Below are positions 17,580 through 26,277 of a DNA stretch of 64,000 nucleotides, piece by piece; the stretch's first letter is position 1, and each line of letters opens with the position of its first letter. The notes below the pieces were generated by a model, which saw only the letters and a program-made list of their open reading frames with translations, made no database searches and was not told the DNA's origin. This DNA is from an uncultured Verrucomicrobiota bacterium (GTDB lineage: Bacteria > Verrucomicrobiota > Verrucomicrobiia > Opitutales > Opitutaceae): the NCBI GenBank assembly GCA_903869675.1, contig CAIQAB010000018.1:1-64000 (forward strand), in the 5' to 3' direction. A program made the position numbers and the translations under genes.

Positions 17580-19565
17580 ATGGCCTACGCCCCGCGTTCC
17601 TCCGTGCCGGACCGCCCCGGCTCCATGGTCGAGTCCCACCGCGGCTACGACCCGCGGCTTTGGCTTTTTTACGGCCTCCTCGCTTTGTTGCTGGGCGTGC
17701 TGGCCGCGGGACTGAGCTACCAGCAACTGGGCCGGACTGATCTGCATCGCGAACGCGAAACCGTGCAAAGCCAGCGTCGCGTGATCGTGCCCGGCCCCCG
17801 CGGAAACCTCTTCGATCGCGAAGGCCGCCTACTGGTGGGCAATCGTCCCCGCTTCGCTGTCACCCTTAACTTGGACGAGTTGCGCACCGAGTTTCGCCGC
17901 GAATACCTCCGGGTGCGGCGCAACTACCGCGAGACCGGCGACAAGGACCTGCCCAACGCCACTCAACTCGAAAGAATCGCGAGGGTCTCGGTGGTGCAGG
18001 GTTATCTCCAGACTGTTAACCGGATCCTCGGCGTTCGCGAGAAAGTGAACGCCGAAGCGTTGGAGCGTCACTACAGTCAGGCGCGCATCCTCCCTTTCAT
18101 TCTGCTCGAGGACATCACCGCAGAAGCCTACTCACGCCTGCTGGAACAGTTGCCGGTTAACTCTCCCCTCCAGGTCTATACCGCCTCGACGCGCTCCTAT
18201 CCTCACGGGCGACTCGCTGCCCACACCCTCGGCTACACCGCTTCGGACGATTACCTCGCAGTGAATGAAGGACTCCCCGGCGCGGAGCTTACCACGTTTA
18301 AAATGCGTGGCTCGGTTGGGCGCCAAGGTCTGGAAGCCGCCCTCGACGCCCGTCTCCAAGGCCAAGCTGGAGGCGCAATCTACCGGGTCGATCCCGCCGG
18401 CTACCGCCTCCAGCCCGCGCTGGAAAAACGCCGCCCCGTGCAGGGCGCGGATATCGTCACCAGTCTAGACCTCGATCTGCAACGCGCCGCGGAAATCCAA
18501 ATGGCCGAGAACGGCCTGGCCGGAGCCGCCGTGGCCCTTGATATCGCCTCCGGTGAAGTGCTGGTGCTGGCCAGCCACCCCGATTATGATCTGAACGATT
18601 TCACCCCGCGTCTGAGCGAAAAAACCGCCTCCGAGATCAACGCCCAAGGCGCCTGGCTCAACCGAGCCACCCAGGGTCTCTATCCGCCGGGCTCCACCTT
18701 CAAACTGGTGACCGCCCTCGCCGGCCTGCGCACCGGCCATATGCTGCCTGATTCCCAGGTAGAATGCACCGGCAGTTACCAAGTCGGCGGCCGCGTCTTT
18801 GTGTGCAACAACCACCGCGACCGCGGCATCATTACCCTGCCTCAGGCACTGGAAAAGAGCTGCAACACGTTTTTCTACCACTACGGCCTCCAAACCGGAA
18901 TAGACGCCATCGCAGCCGAGGCCCGGTTGCACGGGCTGGACCGTCCGACTGGGATAGACCTGCCCCATGAGGCTCGCCACATGCTCGTTCCAGACCCCGC
19001 CTGGAAAGAGACCCGCCGTGGTGACCGCTGGTTCCCGGGAGACACCGCCAACGTCTCCATCGGGCAGGGCGACCTCGCCCTGACCCCGTTGCAAATGGTC
19101 TGCCTCGTCGCTTCACTGGCACGAGGCGAAACCATTACCCGCCCTACCCTGCTGCACCAAAACCCGCCCGAGCAGCAAATCCAGCCCCGGGACGGCATTG
19201 CCCCGATCGCAAGAGCCGCTATCCTCGCAGGCATGGAAGCCGTGACCAACACCGGAACCGGCCGGATACTCCAGACCCCCCGTTTCCGGGTGCCCGGCCT
19301 GAGGATAGCAGGTAAGACCGGCACCGCCCAAAAGGCGACGACCCAAGGTATCCTGAATTTCGCCTGGTTCGTAGGCTTTGTCCCGGTCGAAAAACCCCAA
19401 ATCGCCGTCGCCGTGATCGTCGAAGGGGACACTCCGGGCGAAGATGTCGCCGGCGGCCGCTACGCCGCCCCCGTGGCCGGGGCGATTTTTAAAGCCTGGG
19501 CGGATAAATCAGGACTATACCCACCGGTCGCCACGACCACTGCCCCGCCATCCCTCGCACCCTAA
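17580..19565 (+). CDS. mrdA: Penicillin-binding protein 2 (elongation transpeptidase)
   Basis: The 661-residue class B PBP crosslinks peptidoglycan during elongation. A single membrane anchor is at about residues 22-42. The dimerisation domain follows, with GPRGNLFDREGR near 64-75. Catalytic motifs are in order: GSTFK (active-site Ser near 372), SCN near 427 and KTGTAQ near 579. The C-terminus ends in a short Pro/Ala tail. In many bacteria rodA follows mrdA, but here the next gene is on the other strand, so RodA must be encoded elsewhere. Confidence 0.95.
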   Translation: MAYAPRSSVPDRPGSMVESHRGYDPRLWLFYGLLALLLGVLAAGLSYQQLGRTDLHRERETVQSQRRVIVPGPRGNLFDREGRLLVGNRPRFAVTLNLDELRTEFRREYLRVRRNYRETGDKDLPNATQLERIARVSVVQGYLQTVNRILGVREKVNAEALERHYSQARILPFILLEDITAEAYSRLLEQLPVNSPLQVYTASTRSYPHGRLAAHTLGYTASDDYLAVNEGLPGAELTTFKMRGSVGRQGLEAALDARLQGQAGGAIYRVDPAGYRLQPALEKRRPVQGADIVTSLDLDLQRAAEIQMAENGLAGAAVALDIASGEVLVLASHPDYDLNDFTPRLSEKTASEINAQGAWLNRATQGLYPPGSTFKLVTALAGLRTGHMLPDSQVECTGSYQVGGRVFVCNNHRDRGIITLPQALEKSCNTFFYHYGLQTGIDAIAAEARLHGLDRPTGIDLPHEARHMLVPDPAWKETRRGDRWFPGDTANVSIGQGDLALTPLQMVCLVASLARGETITRPTLLHQNPPEQQIQPRDGIAPIARAAILAGMEAVTNTGTGRILQTPRFRVPGLRIAGKTGTAQKATTQGILNFAWFVGFVPVEKPQIAVAVIVEGDTPGEDVAGGRYAAPVAGAIFKAWADKSGLYPPVATTTAPPSLAP

Positions 19566-19657
19566 TAGTCATAACTGCGGAATCCGGGCTTAAAGCAACC
19601 GGACCATTCATCTAAACCAGAAGACGATACGCCCGCCGCACCTCGATAAAGAGGCGC

Positions 19658-19692
19658 AAAAAAGCACGAAGCGGAACGCTTCGTGCAAAAAA
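19658..19692 (-). terminator. Intrinsic terminator of rpmG
   Basis: The arms GCACGAAGC and GCTTCGTGC enclose a five-base loop and are flanked by A-runs on the plus strand. Read on the minus strand the hairpin is followed by a T-run, so it terminates rpmG. Coordinates may be off by one or two bases. Confidence 0.75.
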
Positions 19693-19727
19693 CCAAAACG
19701 ACGCCGAACAGGCGCGCGGAAACTAGA

Positions 19728-19895
19728 TTACTTGATCTCCTTGTGGACCGTGTGGCGCTTCAGGAAGGGGTTATACTTTTTCTTTTCGATACGCTCGGTG
19801 ACGGTCTTCTTGTTACGGAAGGTCAGATAGCGGGAGGTGGGCTTACCCTCTTTGCGGGCTTCGGTGCATTCAAGGGTGACGAGTTCTTGGGCCAT
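19728..19895 (-). CDS. rpmG: Large ribosomal subunit protein bL33
   Basis: The 55-residue product begins [17 protein letters not shown] and continues with the typical RYLTFRNKK and [14 protein letters not shown] segments. The family's zinc-binding Cys pairs are absent apart from one Cys at residue 10, so this is the C-minus (zinc-free) form. The ATG at 19895 gives the usual length; an upstream in-frame start would add an unlikely extension. A strong terminator follows the stop. Confidence 0.95.
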   Translation of the reverse strand: MAQELVTLECTEARKEGKPTSRYLTFRNKKTVTERIEKKKYNPFLKRHTVHKEIK

Positions 19896-19973
19896 GGTAG
19901 AATTGGTTAAAGGCGAGAGCGCAACGTCCGCCCGCGCCCGGCGCAAGCACTGATTTTAATCACTTGGACCAGC

Positions 19974-21245
19974 CTAGGATAAATCCCGCAGCGAGCCGAA
20001 ATCAGGGTCGTGCAGCCTCCGATAGGTGCGCACGATCATTCCGTCGGTCAGGCCGGCCAGCCAGTCGCAGATGCGGCGCGCCTTGCCCGGCGTCGTCACC
20101 TCGGCGTCGACCAAGCGCCCCACCCGTGGCGGCAGCAGACGAATAATGCGTTCGCCCGGTTGGACGTAATTGTCCCAGGCTGCGCCCCAGAGATCGAAGA
20201 GGACCTTGCGCGCCTTGTGCTCCATCTGCTGGAGCTGCGGACTCTCGAAAATGATATCGTTGGCCATGCGCTTGTAGAACGCCGCCTCCCGCTCCGCCTC
20301 GGCCGCCACCACCAACTCGAAACGGTAGCGGTTGGTGCGTGCCGCCATCGGATTGCCCGCCGCCCGGTCGCGCAGCCGGCAACCGGTGATAAACCGCCCC
20401 GTTTTCTCGGAAAAAACCTCTTCCAGCCGATCACTCCGGATCGCTCCAAAGAGCACATCCAGATGCCGCTGACGCTCCGCGTCGATGCCGACCTCCGCCG
20501 CCCAAGCCTCAATCCGCTCAATGGTTAAAAAGCCCGCCCGCACCCCGTCGACAATGTCATTGAGCGAGTAGGCCGCGTCGTCCGCCCAGTCCATGATCTG
20601 GCACTCGACGCTCTTGAACTGGTTCAACGCCTCGCCCGCTGCGAGCGAGGCCGGCGTGGCTCCGCCGAAGACAAAGTCCCGATAGACCACCTGCGGGTCG
20701 TAGAGGAAGTGGTTGCGCGGAGGCGTTGGGTATTCGCGGTAGAGTTTTTTATATTTCAGCACGCCGTCGAGCAGCGCGCGACTGGGCTGCATGCCGCGCA
20801 CGCCCGACTCGTTCTGATACATCGTCTCGGTCAACAGATGAAGGGTCTGGGCGTTGCCCTCGAAGCCGCCGTGGGGCTTCATCAACTCCTGCAGCGTGCG
20901 TTCGCCAGAATGCCCGAAAGGCGGATGGCCGAGATCGTGCGCCAGGCACACCGCCTCCACCAGATCGCCATCGATAAAAAAATCCGCCGCCAACGGCTCG
21001 CCGCGCGAAAGCAACCAGGCGCAGATAGAGCGGCCAATCTGCGCGACTTCCATCGAGTGGGTCAGACGCGTGCGATAAAAGTCATACTCGCCCGAGAGAA
21101 ACACCTGCGTCTTCGACTGGAGCTTGCGGAAAGCATGGGCGTGAATCACGCGGTCGCGATCGACTTGGAAGCACGAGCGGTAGTCGGGCTTGCGCGCCCC
21201 GCCCCAGGTTTCCTGATCAAAAACGCCATAAAAACGGTTGGACAT
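19974..21245 (-). CDS. dgt: Deoxyguanosinetriphosphate triphosphohydrolase-like protein
   Basis: The 423-residue HD-domain enzyme hydrolyses dNTPs to the nucleoside and triphosphate, controlling the dNTP pool. Visible motifs are RDRVIHAHAFRKLQSKTQVF near residues 29-48, RTRLTHSMEVAQIGR (first metal His), LAHDLGHPPFGHSGE (HD motif) and DWADDAAYSLNDIVDG. The ATG at 21245 is preferred over a TTG at 21266. It is followed on the same strand by rpmG after about 80 bases and is divergent from cdd. Confidence 0.92.
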   Translation of the reverse strand: MSNRFYGVFDQETWGGARKPDYRSCFQVDRDRVIHAHAFRKLQSKTQVFLSGEYDFYRTRLTHSMEVAQIGRSICAWLLSRGEPLAADFFIDGDLVEAVCLAHDLGHPPFGHSGERTLQELMKPHGGFEGNAQTLHLLTETMYQNESGVRGMQPSRALLDGVLKYKKLYREYPTPPRNHFLYDPQVVYRDFVFGGATPASLAAGEALNQFKSVECQIMDWADDAAYSLNDIVDGVRAGFLTIERIEAWAAEVGIDAERQRHLDVLFGAIRSDRLEEVFSEKTGRFITGCRLRDRAAGNPMAARTNRYRFELVVAAEAEREAAFYKRMANDIIFESPQLQQMEHKARKVLFDLWGAAWDNYVQPGERIIRLLPPRVGRLVDAEVTTPGKARRICDWLAGLTDGMIVRTYRRLHDPDFGSLRDLS

Positions 21246-21325
21246 AGGGGTGGTGGCCAAAGCCAAACAGCCGGCGGGCCGTGCGCAAGATTGCCCTCGG
21301 TCCCAACCCGGCCCACCCTGGCCCC

Positions 21326-21820
21326 ATGTCCAAAATCACCCCCAAGAAATGTCCCCCGATCGGGCAATTGCGCCTCGCCGCTCAAAACGCCGCCGCCCTC
21401 GCTTACGCCCCCTACAGCGGCTTCACCGTAGGTGCCGCCGTCTGGACAGACCGCGGTCTGTTCACCGGAGCGAACGTGGAGAACGCGTCCTACGGCCTGA
21501 CCAACTGTGCCGAACGCACTGCGATTTTTGCCGCCGCCGCCGCCGGTGCTAGACGAGTTGAGCGTGTCGTGGTCTACACGCCCACACCTTCGCCCACTGC
21601 ACCCTGCGGGGCCTGCCGGCAGGTTATCTTTGAATTCGGACCCGATGCGGAGGTGGTGAGTTGCTGCCGGGGCGAGGATACCCTCGAAACGACCATCGAC
21701 GCCCTGCTACCAGGGGCCTTCGGACCCGCTGACCTGGGCATCGAGCCCGCCGATTACGGCACCACCGGCAAAGCGGCAGCAGCCAGGCCTTCGGCTAAAC
21801 GCGCGAAAAAGACATCGTAG
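21326..21820 (+). CDS. cdd: Cytidine deaminase
   Basis: The 164-residue product converts cytidine and deoxycytidine to uridine and deoxyuridine in pyrimidine salvage. The zinc site is clear: NCAERTAIF (Cys ligand and catalytic Glu) and PCGACRQVI (two Cys ligands). The substrate-binding YSGFTVGAAV segment lies near the N-terminus. A lysine/alanine-rich tail of about 30 residues extends past the normal end of the family. Its 3' end overlaps the convergent lipoprotein gene by 67 bases. An in-frame GTG at 21281 is a less likely start. Confidence 0.92.
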   Translation: MSKITPKKCPPIGQLRLAAQNAAALAYAPYSGFTVGAAVWTDRGLFTGANVENASYGLTNCAERTAIFAAAAAGARRVERVVVYTPTPSPTAPCGACRQVIFEFGPDAEVVSCCRGEDTLETTIDALLPGAFGPADLGIEPADYGTTGKAAAARPSAKRAKKTS

Positions 21821-22257
21821 GGTGCACGGTCCCGCACCAACGCGGACGTGACCATCCCACCCGACTCCACCGCCACGCGGAAAACCAACGCCAGCTCGAC
21901 CGACCCCTGTGCGCGGGTAGTTGAGACCAGGTCAAGGGTATCCTGCCTTGCACCGTCAAAACCGGTCGACTGCCGCCGCGCGGCGGAAAGACGGCCGCGG
22001 GCAAGGTCGCGGCGGTCAAGGGTAAACCCCATGGACTCGGCTGCACGCGCCGCCGCCGCGAACACAGCGACCGGTTCGCCGTCCAGCGTGCGGGTGGCGT
22101 TAGCCGGGGGCGTCCAGCGTTCGCCCAGCGCCGCGGGCAAGCGAGATGCGCCGACGGAAGCGGCACCGTTGCCGGAGGCGCACCCCACCAGGGCTAAAGC
22201 CCAAGCGGCAGCGGACAGGCCAAGAAGGCAATAACTTCGGCAAAACGAAATGAGCAT
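21754..22257 (-). CDS. Lipoprotein at the end of the hisG-agu operon
   Basis: The 167-residue product begins with a signal peptide ending in an LVGC lipobox near residue 25, so it should be lipid-anchored. The mature part is short and mixed alpha/beta with no recognised domain; repeated RDLARGRLSAARRQ and SVELALVFRV segments suggest a small sandwich. The ATG shares a base with the aguA stop (TGATG), so translation is probably coupled. A role in polyamine metabolism is only suggested by this position. Confidence 0.7.
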   Translation of the reverse strand: MLISFCRSYCLLGLSAAAWALALVGCASGNGAASVGASRLPAALGERWTPPANATRTLDGEPVAVFAAAARAAESMGFTLDRRDLARGRLSAARRQSTGFDGARQDTLDLVSTTRAQGSVELALVFRVAVESGGMVTSALVRDRAPYDVFFARLAEGLAAAALPVVP

Positions 22258-23399
22258 CAGACGGTGGACCCGGCGGCGGGTTGTTGTTGCGAGATGCAAT
22301 GCAAGGTGCCGAGACCCCAGATAAGGTGGTAACAATCGACGCCGACCACCTCGCGACCGGGGAAGCACTCTGCGATGATCGCGACCGCGCGGGCATCGGG
22401 GCCGGGCTGCCGGAAGGTCGGCACGAGCACGCCGCCATTCACGATCAGGAAATTCGCATAACTGGCCGGCACGCGCTGGCGATCAAAGCCAAAGGGACGC
22501 GGCATGGGCAGTTCGATAATGTCGAATTTCTTGCCCGCAGGGGTGCGGAATTTCTTCAGGCGAGCGAGATTTGCGGCGAGAATTTCGTGGTTCTTCTCCT
22601 TTTTATTCGGCTCGACGCAGGTGATGAAGCCGTCGGGCTTGAAGAAGCGTGTCATGTCATCGATGTGCCCGTCGGTGTCGTCGCCCACGATGCCTTCGCC
22701 CAGCCAGTAAAAATCGGTGACGCCAAGGTAGTCGCGCAGGTTTTGCTCGATCTGCTCCTTCGTCAGGTGCGGGTTACGGTTTGGATTGAGCAGGCACTGC
22801 TCGCTGGTAAGCAGCCCGCCGACGCCATTCACATCGATGGAACCACCCTCAAGCACCATGTCGTTGATGAAGCGGGGCAAACCGGTGACTCGACCGATGG
22901 AGGGCGGGATCTCGTTATCGAGATCGTAGGGCGGATATTTACCGCCCCAGGCGTTGTAGGCCCAGTCGGTCAGGGCGACCGCGCCGCTGGCGGGGTTTTT
23001 AACAAAGATGGGGCCGTGGTCGCGGCACCAGGCGTCGTTGGTCGGGTGGTCGTAAAAAGTGACGCGAGAGAGGTTGGCGCCGGCGCGTTCACAAAGGCGG
23101 GCGGCGCGGGCGTGGAGCTTTTTCGTGGCATTGATCCGAACCGGCTCGAAGCGGCTGATGGCGGCCACGATGCGGGCAAAATTATAGGGCACGGGTCGGA
23201 AGCGGCCGGGCCAAGAACCGTAGTTATGCGGCCACGACAACCACACCGCCTCCTGCGGCTCCCACTCGGCAGGCATACGAAATCCGGCATCGACAGGTAA
23301 TCCGTTCGTCTGGACAGACGCGGATAGAGCGGCGGGCTTTTTAGAGGCGGAAGCGGGCTTAACGGCCGACGCTTTCACGGGGGCTTTGGCTTTGGCCAT
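22257..23399 (-). CDS. aguA: Agmatine deiminase
   Basis: The 380-residue cytoplasmic enzyme converts agmatine to N-carbamoylputrescine and ammonia. Family motifs are present: MPAEWEPQEAVWLSWPHN near residue 42, NDAWCRDHGPIFV, VLEGGSIDVNG, GDDTDGHIDDMTRFF and the catalytic Cys in WGLGTLHCISQQQPA near the C-terminus. A Lys/Ala-rich N-terminal extension of about 35 residues is unusual. The ATG at 23399 is used; an overlapping GTG at 23405 is possible. It acts with the upstream aguB product to make putrescine. Confidence 0.95.
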   Translation of the reverse strand: MAKAKAPVKASAVKPASASKKPAALSASVQTNGLPVDAGFRMPAEWEPQEAVWLSWPHNYGSWPGRFRPVPYNFARIVAAISRFEPVRINATKKLHARAARLCERAGANLSRVTFYDHPTNDAWCRDHGPIFVKNPASGAVALTDWAYNAWGGKYPPYDLDNEIPPSIGRVTGLPRFINDMVLEGGSIDVNGVGGLLTSEQCLLNPNRNPHLTKEQIEQNLRDYLGVTDFYWLGEGIVGDDTDGHIDDMTRFFKPDGFITCVEPNKKEKNHEILAANLARLKKFRTPAGKKFDIIELPMPRPFGFDRQRVPASYANFLIVNGGVLVPTFRQPGPDARAVAIIAECFPGREVVGVDCYHLIWGLGTLHCISQQQPAAGSTV

Positions 23400-23401
23400 G
23401 G

Positions 23402-24307
23402 TCACAGCGGGCTGTCGATGAAACGCTTGGTGAGGTCACCGTAGGCGTCGATGCGGCGGTCGCGAAGGAAGGGCCAATGGGTGCGGGTGACATCGACCTT
23501 CGCCAGCTCGACCGGGACGATCAGAACCTCTTCACCGGAGACCGAGCCCTTGGCCAGGATCTGGCCGGAAGTGCCGGCCACGAAGGACTGCCCCCAAAAC
23601 TCGAGACCATCTCCACCAACGCCCTTAATGGTTTCATGGCCGATGCGGTTGATCGCGGCGACGTAGCAGCCGTTGGCAACGGCATGCGAACGCTGGATGG
23701 TTTCCCAAGCGCCATGCTGGTTGACACCGTATTCAGCCTTTTCCTTCGGGTGCCAGCCGATGGCAGTCGGGTAAAAAAGGATCTCGGCACCCTGCATGGC
23801 GGTGAGGCGCGCGGCCTCGGGATACCACTGGTCCCAGCAAACCAGCACGCCGATGCGGCCGAATTTCGTATCCCACGCGCGGAAGCCGGTATCGCCGGGG
23901 GTGAAGTAAAATTTCTCGTAGAATAGGGGGTCGTCCGGGATGTGCATCTTGCGATACACCCCGAGCACGGAGCCATCGGCATCGATGATGACAGCGGTGT
24001 TGTGGTAAAGGCCGCTGGCACGCTTCTCGAACAGCGAGGCGATCACAACAACCCCGTGTTTTTTAGCTAGTTTCTGGAATGCGACCGTGCTGGGGCCGCC
24101 GGGGATGACCTCGGCGAGGCCAAAACAGGCGTGGTCCTCGCTCTGGCAGAAATACTGGGAGCGGAACATCTCCTGGGTGCAGATGATTTGAGCGCCGCGC
24201 TTGGCGGCCTTTTCAGCGAGAGCGAGGGCCTTTTTCAGGTTGGCCGCGGGATCAGCGACGCAAGCGTGTTGAAGCAGGCCGAGAGTGACGGTCTTGGGAG
24301 CGGGCAT
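23402..24307 (-). CDS. aguB: N-carbamoylputrescine amidase
   Basis: The 301-residue nitrilase-fold enzyme hydrolyses N-carbamoylputrescine to putrescine, CO2 and ammonia. The Glu-Lys-Cys triad is visible: TQEMFRSQYFCQ (Glu), YRKMHIPDDPLFYEKFYFTPGD (Lys) and GVLVCWDQWYPEAARL (Cys). This arrangement and the agmatine deiminase directly downstream make the substrate clear. The ATG at 24307 (MPAPKTV) gives the normal N-terminus; the longer open frame upstream overlaps hisG. Stop and next start overlap. Confidence 0.95.
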   Translation of the reverse strand: MPAPKTVTLGLLQHACVADPAANLKKALALAEKAAKRGAQIICTQEMFRSQYFCQSEDHACFGLAEVIPGGPSTVAFQKLAKKHGVVVIASLFEKRASGLYHNTAVIIDADGSVLGVYRKMHIPDDPLFYEKFYFTPGDTGFRAWDTKFGRIGVLVCWDQWYPEAARLTAMQGAEILFYPTAIGWHPKEKAEYGVNQHGAWETIQRSHAVANGCYVAAINRIGHETIKGVGGDGLEFWGQSFVAGTSGQILAKGSVSGEEVLIVPVELAKVDVTRTHWPFLRDRRIDAYGDLTKRFIDSPL

Positions 24308-24359
24308 GGCGGGGGGCGGAGACGGACGACGGCGGTGAAACGAAAACCGAAAGCGCGGG

Positions 24360-25244
24360 TTAGTAGACGACCTTGTTGAGTGGATACTCGACGATTCCCT
24401 CGGCGCCGTAGGTCTTGAGCACCGGGATGATTTCACGGACCACGCTCTCATCGATGATGGTCTCCAGTGCGATCCAGTCGGGGTTGCTGAGGGGCGCGAT
24501 GGTGGGGTTGCGCAGGGCGGGCAGGCGAGAGATGACGTTCTCCAGTGAAGCGCGCGGCAGGTTCATTTTCAGGCCAACCTTGCTGTGGGCCTCCAGCGCC
24601 CCGCGCAGGAGCAGCGCGATGGTCTCAATCTTGCGACGCTTGGCCGGGTTTTCCCAAGCAGCTTTATTGGCGATGAGCTTGGTGTTGGTCTCAAGCAGGG
24701 TATCGACGATGCGGAGCTTGTTGGCGCGCAGGGAGGAGCCGGTCTCGGTGATGTCTACAATAGCGTCGACCAGATCAGGGACCTTCACCTCGGTGGCCCC
24801 CCAGGAAAACTCGATGAGCACCGGAATACCGCGCTCAGCGAACCAGCGCTTGGTAGTGTCAACCAACTCAGTGGCAACGCGTTTGCCGGCGAGGTCAGCG
24901 GCGGTCTTGATCGACGAGGACTCGGGCACGCACAGGACCCAGCGGGACTTCAGGGTAGAGGCTCGGCTGTAAACAAGGTCACATACCTCGACTACGTCGG
25001 CCTTGTTCTCCTGCACCCAATCCCAGCCGGTCAGGCCGCAATCGAAAAACCCGTGGTCAACATATCGGGCCACCTCTTGCGCGCGCACGAAACGTCCATC
25101 GAGTTCTGGGTCGTCGATGGACGGCTTGTAGGAGCGCGAGCTGGTCGTGATTTTCCAGCCGGCCTTGGCGAAGAGGGCCTTGGTCGATTCCTCGAGACTC
25201 CCCTTGGGAAGACCGAGCATAAGAAGCGGTGCGGAGGCGGACAT
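24360..25244 (-). CDS. hisG: ATP phosphoribosyltransferase (long form)
   Basis: The 294-residue enzyme performs the first step of histidine synthesis, joining ATP and PRPP. The N-terminal [15 protein letters not shown], the GLTGWDWV segment and the PRPP loop region [19 protein letters not shown] are standard. The C-terminal extension (about 215-294), which resembles the regulatory ACT-like domain of the long form, means no HisZ partner is needed. It begins a reverse-strand operon with aguB, aguA and a lipoprotein. No other his gene is near. The ATG at 25244 is preferred over an upstream start at 25265. Confidence 0.93.
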   Translation of the reverse strand: MSASAPLLMLGLPKGSLEESTKALFAKAGWKITTSSRSYKPSIDDPELDGRFVRAQEVARYVDHGFFDCGLTGWDWVQENKADVVEVCDLVYSRASTLKSRWVLCVPESSSIKTAADLAGKRVATELVDTTKRWFAERGIPVLIEFSWGATEVKVPDLVDAIVDITETGSSLRANKLRIVDTLLETNTKLIANKAAWENPAKRRKIETIALLLRGALEAHSKVGLKMNLPRASLENVISRLPALRNPTIAPLSNPDWIALETIIDESVVREIIPVLKTYGAEGIVEYPLNKVVY

Positions 25245-25354
25245 GACGCAACGGAGCGGGCGCAAACAGGGTGCTTCAAGACTAAAGGCGGCAAAAGGTT
25301 ACTAGCCGCCTAACAGAATTCTGACTCGCTACCTTACCGTCTTAAAAAAGTCGG

Positions 25355-25375
25355 CCAGTTGTTCGACCAGTTGTT
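25355..25375. promoter_or_regulatory. Direct repeat between hisG and the response regulator
   Basis: CCAGTTGTT occurs at 25355-25363 and 25367-25375, a spacing of 12 bases. It lies in the shared upstream region of two divergent genes. Tandem sites at such spacing are the usual target of OmpR-family regulators, so it may be a binding site of the adjacent regulator. Confidence 0.35.
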
Positions 25376-25462
25376 TCTTTACACACAATCGCTTCACTTG
25401 TAAAAAACGTCAGTAATAAGCGCACCAAATATACCCCAAAGCCAGACCTCACCCCAATTTGC

Positions 25463-26218
25463 ATGAGCAAGACGTATAAACCTCTAATCCTTATCGTAGA
25501 AGATGAACCGGAATTAGCCAAGCTGGTTTCTGTTTACCTGGAAGAGGCTGGTATGCGCACCCAGGTGTGCAATCGAGGTCAAAGCGCCGTTCGTTTCCTT
25601 AAGGCCAATTTCGCCAATCTACTGCTTTTGGATATAACCCTTCCGGATAAAAGTGGTTTCGAACTATTGTCCGAACTGCGCAGAGAAAATGTGCAGGTGC
25701 CGGTCATCTTTTTGACGGGTAACAGCATAGAAGACAGCAAGGTCAGGGGATTGGAGTTGGGCGGCGACGATTACGTAACCAAACCTTTCAGCTATCCTGA
25801 ATTGGTATCCCGTATCCGCGCCGTGCTTCGTCGTGCCGAAGGCAGCAGCGACCAAGCACTCACCCGCAATGTCTCCGTATCGGATGAGCCCTTTCAATTT
25901 TGCCGGGCCATGATTAATCCCCAGCGATTGGAAGTGACTTTGCCCGACGGCAATGTCGCGAAGATAGGCCGGAAGGAGATTGGTATCATGTCCCACCTCA
26001 ACAAGCACGAGGGGGAAGTCATCACCCGCAAGGCCCTCATCCACGCCGTATGGGGGCAACACGCAAACGTGCGTAGCCGCTCGCTAGATCAATACATCGT
26101 TAAAGTCCGTGATTTTTGTCGAGCATGCCTGAGCGGTGTGGAAGCCCTGCGCACCGTCCACGGGGTAGGCTACATGTTCGACCCGGAAGGTAAAAACCCC
26201 AGCTTCGGGACCGAGTAG
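25463..26218 (+). CDS. OmpR/PhoB-family response regulator (orphan)
   Basis: The 251-residue protein has an N-terminal receiver domain (about 8-125) with the acidic pair VEDEPE, the phosphoacceptor Asp in LLLLDITLPDKSGFE near residue 58, the Thr in FLTGN and the Lys in DDYVTKPF. The C-terminal winged-helix domain (about 150-245) has the usual IGRKEIGIMSHLNKHEGEV and RSRSLDQYIVKVR segments and ends in RTVHGVGYMFD. No histidine kinase lies next to it. It has low-GC codons relative to its neighbours. The direct repeat upstream could be its own operator. Confidence 0.9.
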   Translation: MSKTYKPLILIVEDEPELAKLVSVYLEEAGMRTQVCNRGQSAVRFLKANFANLLLLDITLPDKSGFELLSELRRENVQVPVIFLTGNSIEDSKVRGLELGGDDYVTKPFSYPELVSRIRAVLRRAEGSSDQALTRNVSVSDEPFQFCRAMINPQRLEVTLPDGNVAKIGRKEIGIMSHLNKHEGEVITRKALIHAVWGQHANVRSRSLDQYIVKVRDFCRACLSGVEALRTVHGVGYMFDPEGKNPSFGTE

Positions 26219-26228
26219 GCAAACCAGA

Positions 26229-26257
26229 CCGCGCGCTTTTGGTGGCAAAGCGCGCGG
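26229..26257 (+). terminator. Strong hairpin after the response-regulator gene
   Basis: CCGCGCGCTTT (26229-26239) pairs perfectly with 26247-26257 around a seven-base loop, ten bases past the stop codon. No T-run follows, so termination is not certain. Confidence 0.5.
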
Positions 26258-26277
26258 GGCCTGTCTCGCATCACCGG

